NCBI GenBank assembly: GCA_918026815.1
Contig: CAKJVC010000150.1
Coordinates: 1,302,001 to 1,366,000, forward strand
DNA: 64,000 bases
DNA from: Chalara sp. BL73
Taxonomy: Eukaryota > Ascomycota > Leotiomycetes > Helotiales
Direction of reading: 5' to 3'
Position numbers and translations under genes: made by a program. Under the pieces are notes generated by a model. It searched no databases. It was not told the DNA's origin and was given only the letters and a program-made list of their open reading frames with translations. Positions 55,817 to 64,000 of this stretch are shown one piece after another; the first letter of the stretch is position 1; each line of letters starts with the position of its first letter.

Positions 55817-57428
55817 GTGTGGGCTGTCTTATGTTTAGACTCAAGAGAATGAAGGTTGATAGTTTGTAGATTGTGAATGGGCCCTTGGGAATTGGTTGTT
55901 AAACAAGATCTTCCTTTGCAACCTTTCTGAATGAAGATAGCCAGAATTCAATGCAAATCTTGGAGAAAGGGTTTCAAATAGAATACAAGAATGGACAACA
56001 CGAGGGATTGATTCCAGGAGGGGAACATTGTTGGATGCATATAGTCAGGCAAGTGGAGATTGAAATAAAGGTACTACTTGAACCTTATCGGCCATAGCCG
56101 AAACCTGAACAATACCTCTACACTCATGAATCTAGTAAAGTTATACTTTTGACGGCTCCTGAATAATTATTGCTCTGAGCGCACAGCTATGGATACCTAT
56201 AGAATATTGTCAAGATTGGCGGCAAGAATTGTCAAAAGTCACAAGAAAGGGAGCAGTACTAATTACTACCGCGCTCATCCTTTAGGTTATGTCATCAACA
56301 GCCCACAAGCTGTTGATCATGTGGTCCGTCGCATAAAAGATTAGCGCGATAACAAGGCATTCATTATAACAGGGTGTGAGTCTCATTATACATTAGCCAT
56401 TCCGCCATGGTAGATTTCTTCAATCTGTGGACAACAAAGCAAAACTTTTCCCCCTAAAGTTACGTACTCAAATCTCGCACAGATATGCATTCTAATCTCA
56501 CATGCTATCTTTTCGTGACAAGTTAGGCTACTTTCAATCAGGCTAGCTTTCCAGAGCGCAGAATAAGCAGGGCTTGTTCTAATCAGGCTAGCGTTCCGGA
56601 GTTGGCCCACATTGGAGTAGTGGGGCTCGGCGTTGCTTAGGATTGAAAACAGTAAAGAGTTTCTACGCAACAATATCTAAGGCTAGTGTAAACCTTCCAT
56701 GGAGATCTGATCCCACCGTAAGTCTGATCACAGATTTAAGCCTCGTTGGTCCGTATTGTATATGATATGTTACGAATATCAAGGGTGCTCACGCAGAAGT
56801 GGAAGCGCTCTAAAGTCAAAAAATGTAAAGTATAGATTGTTTCACTCTAACCCTAGTCCTAAATGGTGCTGACCTGTATGGATGAGAGTGGGAGTGACAT
56901 TTGCTTTATATAATCTTTATATTATTTTCTTTTAGGGTTTGAGGCTACCGCCCACTTTCTAGTCATGCTTACAATAATATCAAAACGGCTCTGGGCCTCC
57001 AAAGCCCCCTAAAACGTTCTTTCCTGGGATCTTTGATCGTCCTAAGACTATCTGTCCCGGGCCTTCGCCTCGTTCTGCGACAACTAAGTGCTTCAGGACT
57101 CGTGATCGTAACACTAGGACGGAGGGTCACGGGATCGAAATGGGGCACATTATACCTTTAAGGCTAGTTGTATTTAGCTTTTACTCTAAAAGCACCTTCA
57201 TGCAATACAACCACCGTTATAACCATTCTGATCCTCTACAATACCCTGATCTCTGGGGGATCTCATTTGCTAGGCAGTGATTTTAGGATCCTTTAACATT
57301 TCTAGGCCCAGCAAAGTGGCCCACCAAGGCTAGCGCGGGTGGCAACCTCCATCATCATTATGGTACAGCTATCACAATGCCTCGTTCTGTGACTCCAACG
57401 CCAACAGAAACCTTGCTGCAATGCACTT
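55817..57428. other. Long gene-poor stretch
   Basis: 1.6 kb without a frame I can assign. No LTR ends or tRNA seen. Confidence 0.4.
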
Positions 57429-57806
57429 TCAAGGCACGCCGGCTTTTCTTCTATTTTTTAAATGCTCTCCTGACGATCCTTGGAGATAGTGAAGTATCGG
57501 GTACCGTTCTCGCCAAGTATCGCGACTCACGCTAGAGAGATGGTGGCTTTCCAACCCCTGTGAAAGTCTACGAGCCTCAAAATCTATATCAGGCGGTAAC
57601 GCATCGATAACCCAACACATTCTTTGTGAAGTGAGTCGGCATTCCATGTATCGTAGACATTTTGGTGAATGTGTATCCGTCGATTTCCCCTTGCCATCTA
57701 ACGCTGTGAAGCTGAGCTCATGTGAGGGTGCTGCGAGATTTGGCGCGCACTTGGCACAACATCCCTGACAGCTTCTAGGCGCATCGCCGCGAGGCTGGCT
57801 TGTCAT
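57429..57806 (-). CDS. Hypothetical Cys-containing protein
   Basis: 125 codons from ATG 57806. It begins MTSQPRGDAPRSCQGCCAKC, with a C-x2-C-C-x2-C cluster, and ends in a basic HLKNRRKAGVP. The ATG is one base after CTGTAG, so it may instead be an internal exon with its acceptor there and more protein upstream. No family recognised. Convincing only by length and composition. Confidence 0.35.
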   Translation of the reverse strand: MTSQPRGDAPRSCQGCCAKCAPNLAAPSHELSFTALDGKGKSTDTHSPKCLRYMECRLTSQRMCWVIDALPPDIDFEARRLSQGLESHHLSSVSRDTWRERYPILHYLQGSSGEHLKNRRKAGVP

Positions 57807-58017
57807 TCTACAGTTAAGAAAGCCTCGGCCTAATGCAAGCCACACAATCTGAACTCCCTCAGCCCCAACAATCCCCTCTAATCGCATTTTTGAGGGGTTT
57901 AAGAGTAGAAGAGTCTCATCTGGCAACTAGAGGGGTACGCTTTGATACTACACCCCTCCGCTTGCCCTATCCGGATATCCTTCCCTACAGGACGCCAATC
58001 CCGCTTACCCCATCGTA

Positions 58018-59904
58018 ATGGACGATGATGATAATGCTTCCAGCATTCGCACTGTCCTGCCTTTGTATACAACCCACAGGGAACAGATAGCCCAGTCACC
58101 TTCTCCCACCCCGGCGTATCGTTCGGCTGATCAGCAGCTAAATATTATCTCTTCCCCCTCCTGGACAGACGCTGCTTGCAAGCCTGTATTGCCGCAGCTA
58201 GATAAAAAAGTCCATACCGACGACAAGAGCACTCATGCTGACGATAAGAAGAGCGACTATGCGAATAATAAGAGCAATATCGGATCGAATGAGCTGCATG
58301 AAGCGGCGAGGATCGGAGACAAGGAGGCGGTACAGAGTCTATTAGACAGCGGCGCCAATGTCGACGGTAAGAGCGATGCCGGACTGACGGCCTTGCACCT
58401 TGCGGCTACGAATGGGCATGACACAGTAGTATGGCTACTATTGCGTAAACGGGCTAATACCAAAGAAAAGAATAGTAGCGGAGACACTGCGCTGCACTTC
58501 GCAGCTAGGGGGGGATATGAGAAGATCGTTCGGCTGCTGCTTGACAGCGGTATTAACGTCAACGAGACCGGCCTTTACGGACAGACGGCGCTTCACTTGG
58601 CGGTTCGCAATGGGCACGAGCCGGTTGTAAGGTTGCTGCTCTACTACGGCGCTAGCATCAATAAGAAGAGCCTTAACAAGTTCACTGCGCTGCACACAGG
58701 GGCCGCGTCTGGGCACGAGGCAGTGGTTTCGCTGTTATTAGAGAAGGGGGCAAACATTAATACGATGGAGTACATGAAGGAAACACCGCTGCACCTGGCG
58801 GCCAGCTGCGGGAAATACCTGACTGTGCAGCTGCTAATAGATAAGGGTGCTAAAGTCGACAAGAGAAACTCGGCTGGATATACGCCGCTATTCCTAGCCA
58901 CTAAGGGAAATCACGAGGCAGTGATATTGCTATTGCTAGAGAAAGGGGCTAAAGTCAGAGTAAAGGCCAAAACAGGGTGCACGCCGCTGCACGCCGCTGC
59001 TGCGCATGGCAATCTAGCGATGGTGCGGCTGCTACTTTACAAAGGCGCTGATATCGATTGTGTTAGCTTCGGGAGGACAGTGCTACACTCAGCGGTTAGG
59101 GTTGGGAACGAGGCGCTCGTGAAATTGCTGTTAGAAAAAGGGGCCAAAATCGACAGGACGGATAATGACGGAAACACGGCGCTATTCATAGCGGTTTGCG
59201 AGAAAAGGGTGGCCGTAGTGCGACTACTGCTAGATCATGGGGCTAAACCTGACAAGTATAGCCTTGGAAAAACGGCGCTATGCACAGCAGCTGCAGACGG
59301 CGAGGAGGCTATAGTGCGATTACTGCTAGAAAACAGGGCCGATGTGGACAAGGAGGATGTGTACAGAAAAGTTCCGCTAGCTAATGCTGCGCAGTCTGAG
59401 AGTGTGGCCACGGTGCAAGTACTGCTAGATAATGGAGCCGATGTCAACAAGATCCGAAGCGACAGCACCGTGTTAACCGATGCGGTCTGGCGCGGTCATG
59501 AGGTGCTAGTGCAGCTGTTGCTAGAGAAGGGTGCCGATGTCGAGGCGAAGAATAAAAACGGGTGGACGGCGCTGCATGTAGCGGCTAAAAGCGGGCGTGA
59601 GGCAATAGCGCGACTGCTGCTTGAAAATGCGGCGGATGTCAAGGCGAAAGATGGAAATAAAATGACTGCACTGCACTGGGCGGCTAGCTACGGGCACGAA
59701 GTGGTAGTGCGGCTTCTACTTGAGAAAGGATCGGATATCGAGGCGAAAGATGAAAACGAAAGGACAGCGCTGTACTGGGCAGTTGAAAGAGGGCATGAAG
59801 CAGTGGTGCAGCTGTTAATAAAGCATAGGGCGGATTTTTTAGGTCGATCTGACTACACAGATAAAAGATCTAGTCCGAGGTTAGGTAAGTCTGGGGAGAA
59901 GTAG
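58018..59904 (+). CDS. Ankyrin-repeat protein, 16 repeats
   Basis: An intronless 628-aa frame from ATG 58018. The first ~95 residues are disordered and charged (DDKSTHADDKKSDYANNKS). Sixteen ankyrin units follow without a gap to about residue 610, each with the usual G-x-TALHxAAxxGHExVVxLLL frame and GA(N/D)V ends. The C-terminal tail is short and basic. No NACHT, HET or kinase module is attached. Unit identity at the DNA level is much lower than in the NLR at 42884, so this array is older and stable. Known: ankyrin stacks bind proteins. Inferred: an orphan interaction protein or the sensor half of a split NLR. No signal peptide or membrane segment. Confidence 0.88.
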   Translation: MDDDDNASSIRTVLPLYTTHREQIAQSPSPTPAYRSADQQLNIISSPSWTDAACKPVLPQLDKKVHTDDKSTHADDKKSDYANNKSNIGSNELHEAARIGDKEAVQSLLDSGANVDGKSDAGLTALHLAATNGHDTVVWLLLRKRANTKEKNSSGDTALHFAARGGYEKIVRLLLDSGINVNETGLYGQTALHLAVRNGHEPVVRLLLYYGASINKKSLNKFTALHTGAASGHEAVVSLLLEKGANINTMEYMKETPLHLAASCGKYLTVQLLIDKGAKVDKRNSAGYTPLFLATKGNHEAVILLLLEKGAKVRVKAKTGCTPLHAAAAHGNLAMVRLLLYKGADIDCVSFGRTVLHSAVRVGNEALVKLLLEKGAKIDRTDNDGNTALFIAVCEKRVAVVRLLLDHGAKPDKYSLGKTALCTAAADGEEAIVRLLLENRADVDKEDVYRKVPLANAAQSESVATVQVLLDNGADVNKIRSDSTVLTDAVWRGHEVLVQLLLEKGADVEAKNKNGWTALHVAAKSGREAIARLLLENAADVKAKDGNKMTALHWAASYGHEVVVRLLLEKGSDIEAKDENERTALYWAVERGHEAVVQLLIKHRADFLGRSDYTDKRSSPRLGKSGEK

Positions 59905-60066
59905 GCGTAGCATGTATACTATAGAGTAGATCCCAAATAACTAAGTATAAGAATACTATTCGAATTTGAGCATGAAGCCCCTATCCTAAGAAATGATATC
60001 CACTTATATAGGGCCTTCGTGGTCTTGGATCAGTCGGATCATTTGGATCAGCCCCTGATCCTCATG

Positions 60067-60225
60067 TGTCAGGAATCGGCTCAAGTAGGCCAAGGAGCTA
60101 GAAAATATCTTCCCCATATATATTACGGCTTATAACCATAAAGGATACACATCAACAACGCTCCTAATAAGCTCGTATTCTATCAACGAGATAATTTTTC
60201 AGGTCCTCCAATAGGTGTTCTAGTT
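60067..60225 (+). mobile_element. Family D LTR, copy 3 (old)
   Basis: TGTCAGGAATCGGCTCAAGT start and shared AGGCCAAGGAGCTAGA, TTCTATC and GATCCTC-like blocks in the same order as copies 1 and 2, with many differences. The right end is approximate. Confidence 0.65.
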
Positions 60226-60287
60226 GAGAGGTCCACCTCCTGGCATCATGATCCCCATGATCCGGTCACGTGTTGCCCATGGGTTCT

Positions 60288-60309
60288 CTCTGTAAGCGAG
60301 CTTACAGAG
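60288..60309. other. Perfect inverted repeat
   Basis: CTCTGTAAGC, a GA spacer, then GCTTACAGAG: a 10-bp perfect palindrome arm pair 273 bp before the HET start codon. It may be a dyad binding site or a cruciform. No factor can be named. Confidence 0.6.
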
Positions 60310-60581
60310 CCTCAGCCCCAAGGTCATAATATATCCAGCTCGCTTCGGTAGTTTGAGTGCTGGATTGAATTGATTATCGACGAATGCTTTTCTGCGTACA
60401 GAATTAATCTTAACATGAGGCTCAAGAAGTTACAAAGTTGGACTTTTATGCGAAATCGGGAGAAACTATTCGCGAAGTTCGAGTTAGGCAGCAATACATA
60501 AGGTAGCGCCGATTCCTTTTGACAGCTTTTGTTTTCAGCTCTGAAAATTTTCGTATACCTTCTCATTTCAACAGAATAAAA

Positions 60582-62878
60582 ATGGATAATCCCGATATTC
60601 CTTCCAGTTCAGCAAGACATTTTCTAAACACCCTCTTACATCCTTTCGCCAGATTAAAAATGAACGATTATCAGTATTCGCCACTCAACGACGTGGCTGG
60701 AGAGATCCGACTCTTAACTCTACTACCCGGCAAATTTTCATCACCAATACGGATTCTACTTGATATAGCGTTATTTGCGGAGACTGAGGTTCCTGAATTT
60801 GAAGCACTATCGTACACATGGTGAGTCTCACTGTAAATATACCGTCTTTAGTAACTAGTTAGAGTTGAGACATCTAACACTTTGCGTTGTCGTGCATTGT
60901 CAAACGAGAAACGCAAAGAGTAAGTCTCAGCTCATGTGAGAAACGCAGATAGTGAATGTTTCCGCTCTAGTGAGCGATTAAAAAAGTAAATTTCTCCATT
61001 CTAATAAGTTATTGCGACAAGCCTTAACTCTATGTATCACCCTTTTACGTTTCTGGATGAAGGAAGCTAACTCTGAGATCTTGTGTGAATAGGGGGTCAA
61101 CAGCCGACGTAGTTGATATATTCATCGGAAATAACCGTCGTCTGGCTGTCACTCAGAACCTGGCAGAGGCCTTGAGATATCTTCGTCATAAAAAAACACC
61201 TCGCATACTTTGGATCGATGCTATTTGTATCAATCAGAAAGACCTGAGTGAACGGAGCAAGCAGGTCAAGCGGATGGGCGATATCTATTTGAAAGCTAAA
61301 AGAGTTGTTGTCTGGCTCGGTCCTGAAGCAGACGATAGTACCCTAGTCCTAGAACTTATGGCTAAATTGAGTTCAGAAGTTAGTGTTGACAGGGAACGCG
61401 GCAAGATACTCCCAATTTCCGGCGACAGAACCAAGGATTATTGGGCTGATCCAAGAGAGGACCAACCTTTCGAGGATGTTCATTTATCTCCCATCCTCAA
61501 GTTACTTGCTCGGCCGTGGTTTGAGCGTCTTTGGGTCTTGCAGGAAGTTTACTTGGGCAAGGACAACGCTATTGTTATGTGTGGCAACCAAACTATTCCT
61601 TGGAATAGTCTTAACAACGCTATTTATTGCATGGATAGCAAACCGCTTCCCTACCCGAAATTCCACGAATTCGACCCGATGTTGACGAGAGTAGCCACAA
61701 CGTTTGACGATCGGCACGAAATTCCGTTTTTCAACCTTATCAACAGTACACAGCATTGCAAGTGCTTGGATCCGAGGGACAGAATTTATGCCACGCTATC
61801 GATGATGACTGTTCAGGAAAGGATGGGACTTGAGCCTGACTATAGTAACACTGTATCAGAAGTCTACCAAGACGTTTTGCTAAGATATATTGACAACAAG
61901 CGGGACCTGCACCTTTTGGCCGATGCTGGGATAACCAAGGAAGAGGACTGGCCAACATGGATTCCAAATTGGTCAATTCCACGGACTTCAGTTCGGCTCA
62001 CAGGGTGGTGTAGTAGCTCCCAGTCACTGGCTGCAACAGAGTTCAAAAACGGAGAGCTTAGTGTCACTGGTGTTTCTGTTACAAGTATAAAACTTGTAGT
62101 GCCGTTCTACAAGTGGGATAATTTTGTCAATCACAGAATGCAAGAACTCAAAAGAGTGCTTTCACGCTGTGGTTTTACGAACCAGTTTGTTTACGACAGT
62201 GACCAGATCAGAGCGATATGCGAGACATTATGCAGCAACACTTTCTCAGAAAGCTATCGGCCAGGGAATCCAAAATTTCCAACTTTGCAAGCGGCTGAAA
62301 GAGTAGTGAGGAGAATTCTTAACTCACAATATGATACTTTTGCGCCTATTGATAGTACCGGGGAGTTGAACTTCTTGTTGAGAGCTAAGGTAGCTTGCGA
62401 TGGTCGAGCATTTGTTGTACTCGAAAATGGTCATGTAGGTCTAGCACCTAGTTCGGCACAAGTCGGTGATATTATGACAGTTATGCTTGGATTCGACCCA
62501 GCTATGGTATTACGACCCGCCCAGAATGGGACATATAAGGTCGTTGGAGAAGGGTACTGCCAAGGCGTTATGAGTGGTGAGGCCTTGCTAGGGCCGCTTC
62601 CGGGTAATTTTAGAATAATGCGGAATTATCATAAGAGTGGAGGGTTAATATGGGCCTACCATGACAACGACGCTGGTCTCCTCCATGTAGAGGACCCAAG
62701 ATTAGGCCCCTTGCCAGCGGCTTGGAAGATAAGGGGCCACAAAGCAACAAGCAAATGGACTTGGTATGTGAACGACGAGACTGGGGAGGAGTTCAAATAC
62801 CAAAAGGGCGATCCAAGGCTCACTCCTACGGCTCTGAAAGAAATGGGAGTGGATCTGGAGGTTTTCAGGCTCGTCTAG
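60582..62878 (+). CDS. HET-domain protein (heterokaryon incompatibility type)
   Basis: Two exons, 60582..60820 and 61093..62878, join in phase across a 272-bp intron (GTGAGT donor, AATAG acceptor) inside the first HET motif, giving EALSYTWGS. The protein is 674 aa. HET domain about residues 70-240: ILWIDAICINQKDLSERSKQ, VVVWLGPEADDS, then PWFERLWVLQEVYL. The C-terminal half has the usual closing block (FVVLENGHVGLAPSSAQVGD, then VVGEGYCQGVMSGEALLG). Length is typical for stand-alone HET proteins. No P-loop or repeat domain. Known: HET domains trigger cell death when an incompatible partner is met. Inferred: cytosolic and functional. The intron is unusually long for this window and may carry regulatory or repetitive DNA. 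Confidence 0.93.
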
Positions 62879-63465
62879 AGGAAACAGTTGTGAAGAACAG
62901 GAAATGCTATTTCAATATTTATCGCAATGTCATACTTGTAGTGTGGTGTACAAATGATATCTCTCGGCGTGGGGCCTTCTCAAAAGAGCTGCTTCGATTT
63001 CTCAGAAAGCCGTTCTCATAATAACAACTAGATAATCCTAGACTTGGGGTTTAATCGTCAGAATACAAGATATTTTTTCCGGAAAATACTTCAAAGTCCT
63101 TTCGTGATTGGCTAGGCACAGGGGAGAGACGTGACAGGAGCCCGGCCGTAAGGCTTGAACTGACTTTGAATCAGCCAATCAAAAGTTGCAATCCCCAAGA
63201 CCCTTCAAAGCCACACTTTGGCGCTAAACCCCGCACACCACACACCACACATGGGCTTGCGGCTGAGCTGACCCCCCACCACTAGCACCACCCACACTGC
63301 CCAGCTTGCTGCCTGCCCGATGTGTTCCATGTTAAAAGCACGAAACTTGAACAGGTCGAGAGATAGGTGCCGCTGCTCTGCGCTTCCTGCCTGTCCACAA
63401 TAATATACTTGCATTGCGATCGAGCTCCGCCAACATTCTTTACTCGTGGAGCACATGCGGGTGCA
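62879..63465. other. Intergenic between two HET genes
   Basis: A CACACCAC-type low-complexity run near 63228-63250. No gene seen. Confidence 0.4.
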
Positions 63466-64000
63466 ATGATGCGTCTTCTGAAGCGCTTATCAGGCGGCGA
63501 CTTCGAGCTGATTTCTTTCAACGATGACGACCCACCTTCATATGCTATCCTATCGCACACTTGGACTGAGGGTCAAGAAGTCACGTATAATGAGCTGGTG
63601 GCCGGTGCAGACAAAAACAACAAACAAAAACTGGCTACGCCAAAATCCGTTTTTGTATAGACAAAGCTGCTGAAGATGGCCTAGAGTACTCTTGGGTAGA
63701 TACACGCCGCATAGACAAGTCTTCCAGCACTGAGCTTAGTACAGCTATCAATTCTATGTTCCGCTGGTACCGGCGTGCATCCAAGTGCTATGTATATTTG
63801 TCAGATGTCTCTGTGCCGGAGGTTACTAACGCCGAGACCTCCCGCATAACATGGGAAAATGCCTTTCGACAAAGTCGATGGTTTACGCGAGGCTGGACTT
63901 TGCAAGAGCTTTTAGCGCCGGCCGCCGTTAAAATCACGATGGAAGAGATACGTCACCATATCGATGACTTGCCTCGAAGATGCGCCGAGCTCATACGATC
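63466..64000 (+). pseudogene. HET-domain gene, frameshifted, continues past the window edge
   Basis: From ATG 63466 the frame reads MMRLLKRLSGGDFELISF, then SYAILSHTWTEGQEVTYNEL, a paralogue of the HET domain at 35337. Near 63625-63635 the homology moves to another frame (GYAKIRFCIDKAAEDGLEYS, VDTRRIDKSSSTEL, FRWYRRASKCYVYLSDVS). The usual VDTCCIDK motif has both Cys codons changed to CGC. After LQELLAPAAV the match is lost (ITMEEIRHHIDDLPRRC). So at least one frameshift, two motif changes and probably an internal deletion. No NB-ARC part is visible before the window ends. Inferred: a dead paralogue of the HET-NB-ARC-TPR gene. Confidence 0.8.

Larger units (their letters stand above)
59905..60581. 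other. Intergenic with an old LTR and a hairpin
   Basis: Contains the family D LTR copy 3 and a 10-bp inverted repeat (listed separately). It holds the promoter of the HET gene. Confidence 0.45.

Noticed and set aside
62722..63021. Small gene at the end of the HET gene
   Set aside because: Overlaps the HET C-terminus in another frame and has no family features.

Overview
This window is from a filamentous ascomycete (Pezizomycotina) nuclear genome. The genes carry short introns of about 45-145 bp with GTRNGT donors and CTAAC/CTAAT branch points. The protein families (HET, NACHT and NB-ARC NLRs, GH5_7 mannanase with a CBM1, fungal MFS sugar permeases, CorA-like proteins, Fot1-type transposase) are those of filamentous ascomycetes. 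I cannot name the species. Intergenic DNA is AT-rich and packed with transposon relics, so this is an accessory, transposon-rich compartment and not a core syntenic block.

Layout. 0.2-3.6 kb: a minus-strand gene joining C2H2 zinc fingers to a trypsin-fold serine protease. 5.1-8.05 kb: two dead metabolic genes, a sugar permease and a purple acid phosphatase split by an LTR. 8.94-10.4 kb: a complete secreted GH5 beta-mannanase, with a hAT-type MITE starting 28 bp after its stop. 12.1-14.2 kb: divergent SRPBCC and MDR-reductase genes. 16.1-17.4 kb: a caspase-like pseudoenzyme with an in-frame stop. 20.9-26.5 kb: retroelement debris, a membrane-protein gene, and a Fot1-like transposase hit by two solo LTRs. 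27.9-31.5 kb: a seven-exon CorA-like transporter-fold protein. 32.6-35 kb: an amidase relic, LTRs and a BTB gene fragment. 35.3-38.9 kb: a HET-NB-ARC-TPR NLR with a nonsense codon and an altered P-loop. 40-42 kb: a STAND N-domain relic and a BTB gene. 42.9-46.6 kb: an intact-looking hydrolase-NACHT-ankyrin NLR. 46.6-49.6 kb: nested LTRs, a retropepsin fragment, a truncated secreted-protein gene and a hAT MITE with a perfect 8-bp target duplication. 49.8-51.8 kb: an MFS sugar/quinate-type permease with a 1-nt frameshift. 52.5-54.8 kb: copies of a short hairpin-bearing repeat. 55.1-55.8 kb: a bZIP factor. 58.0-59.9 kb: a 16-ankyrin protein. 60.6-62.9 kb: an intact HET protein. 63.5-64 kb: a broken HET gene running off the edge.

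How the genes may relate: many encode modules of fungal non-self recognition and programmed cell death (HET, NB-ARC/TPR, NACHT/ankyrin with an alpha/beta-hydrolase domain, caspase-like, ankyrin, BTB, CorA-like). Several are freshly broken by one or two changes, and others are short duplicates. This fits an NLR/heterokaryon-incompatibility island under birth-and-death turnover, driven by transposons and possibly by RIP-type mutation. Nothing indicates co-transcription. Exon structures were read by eye from phase and splice consensus and are predictions.
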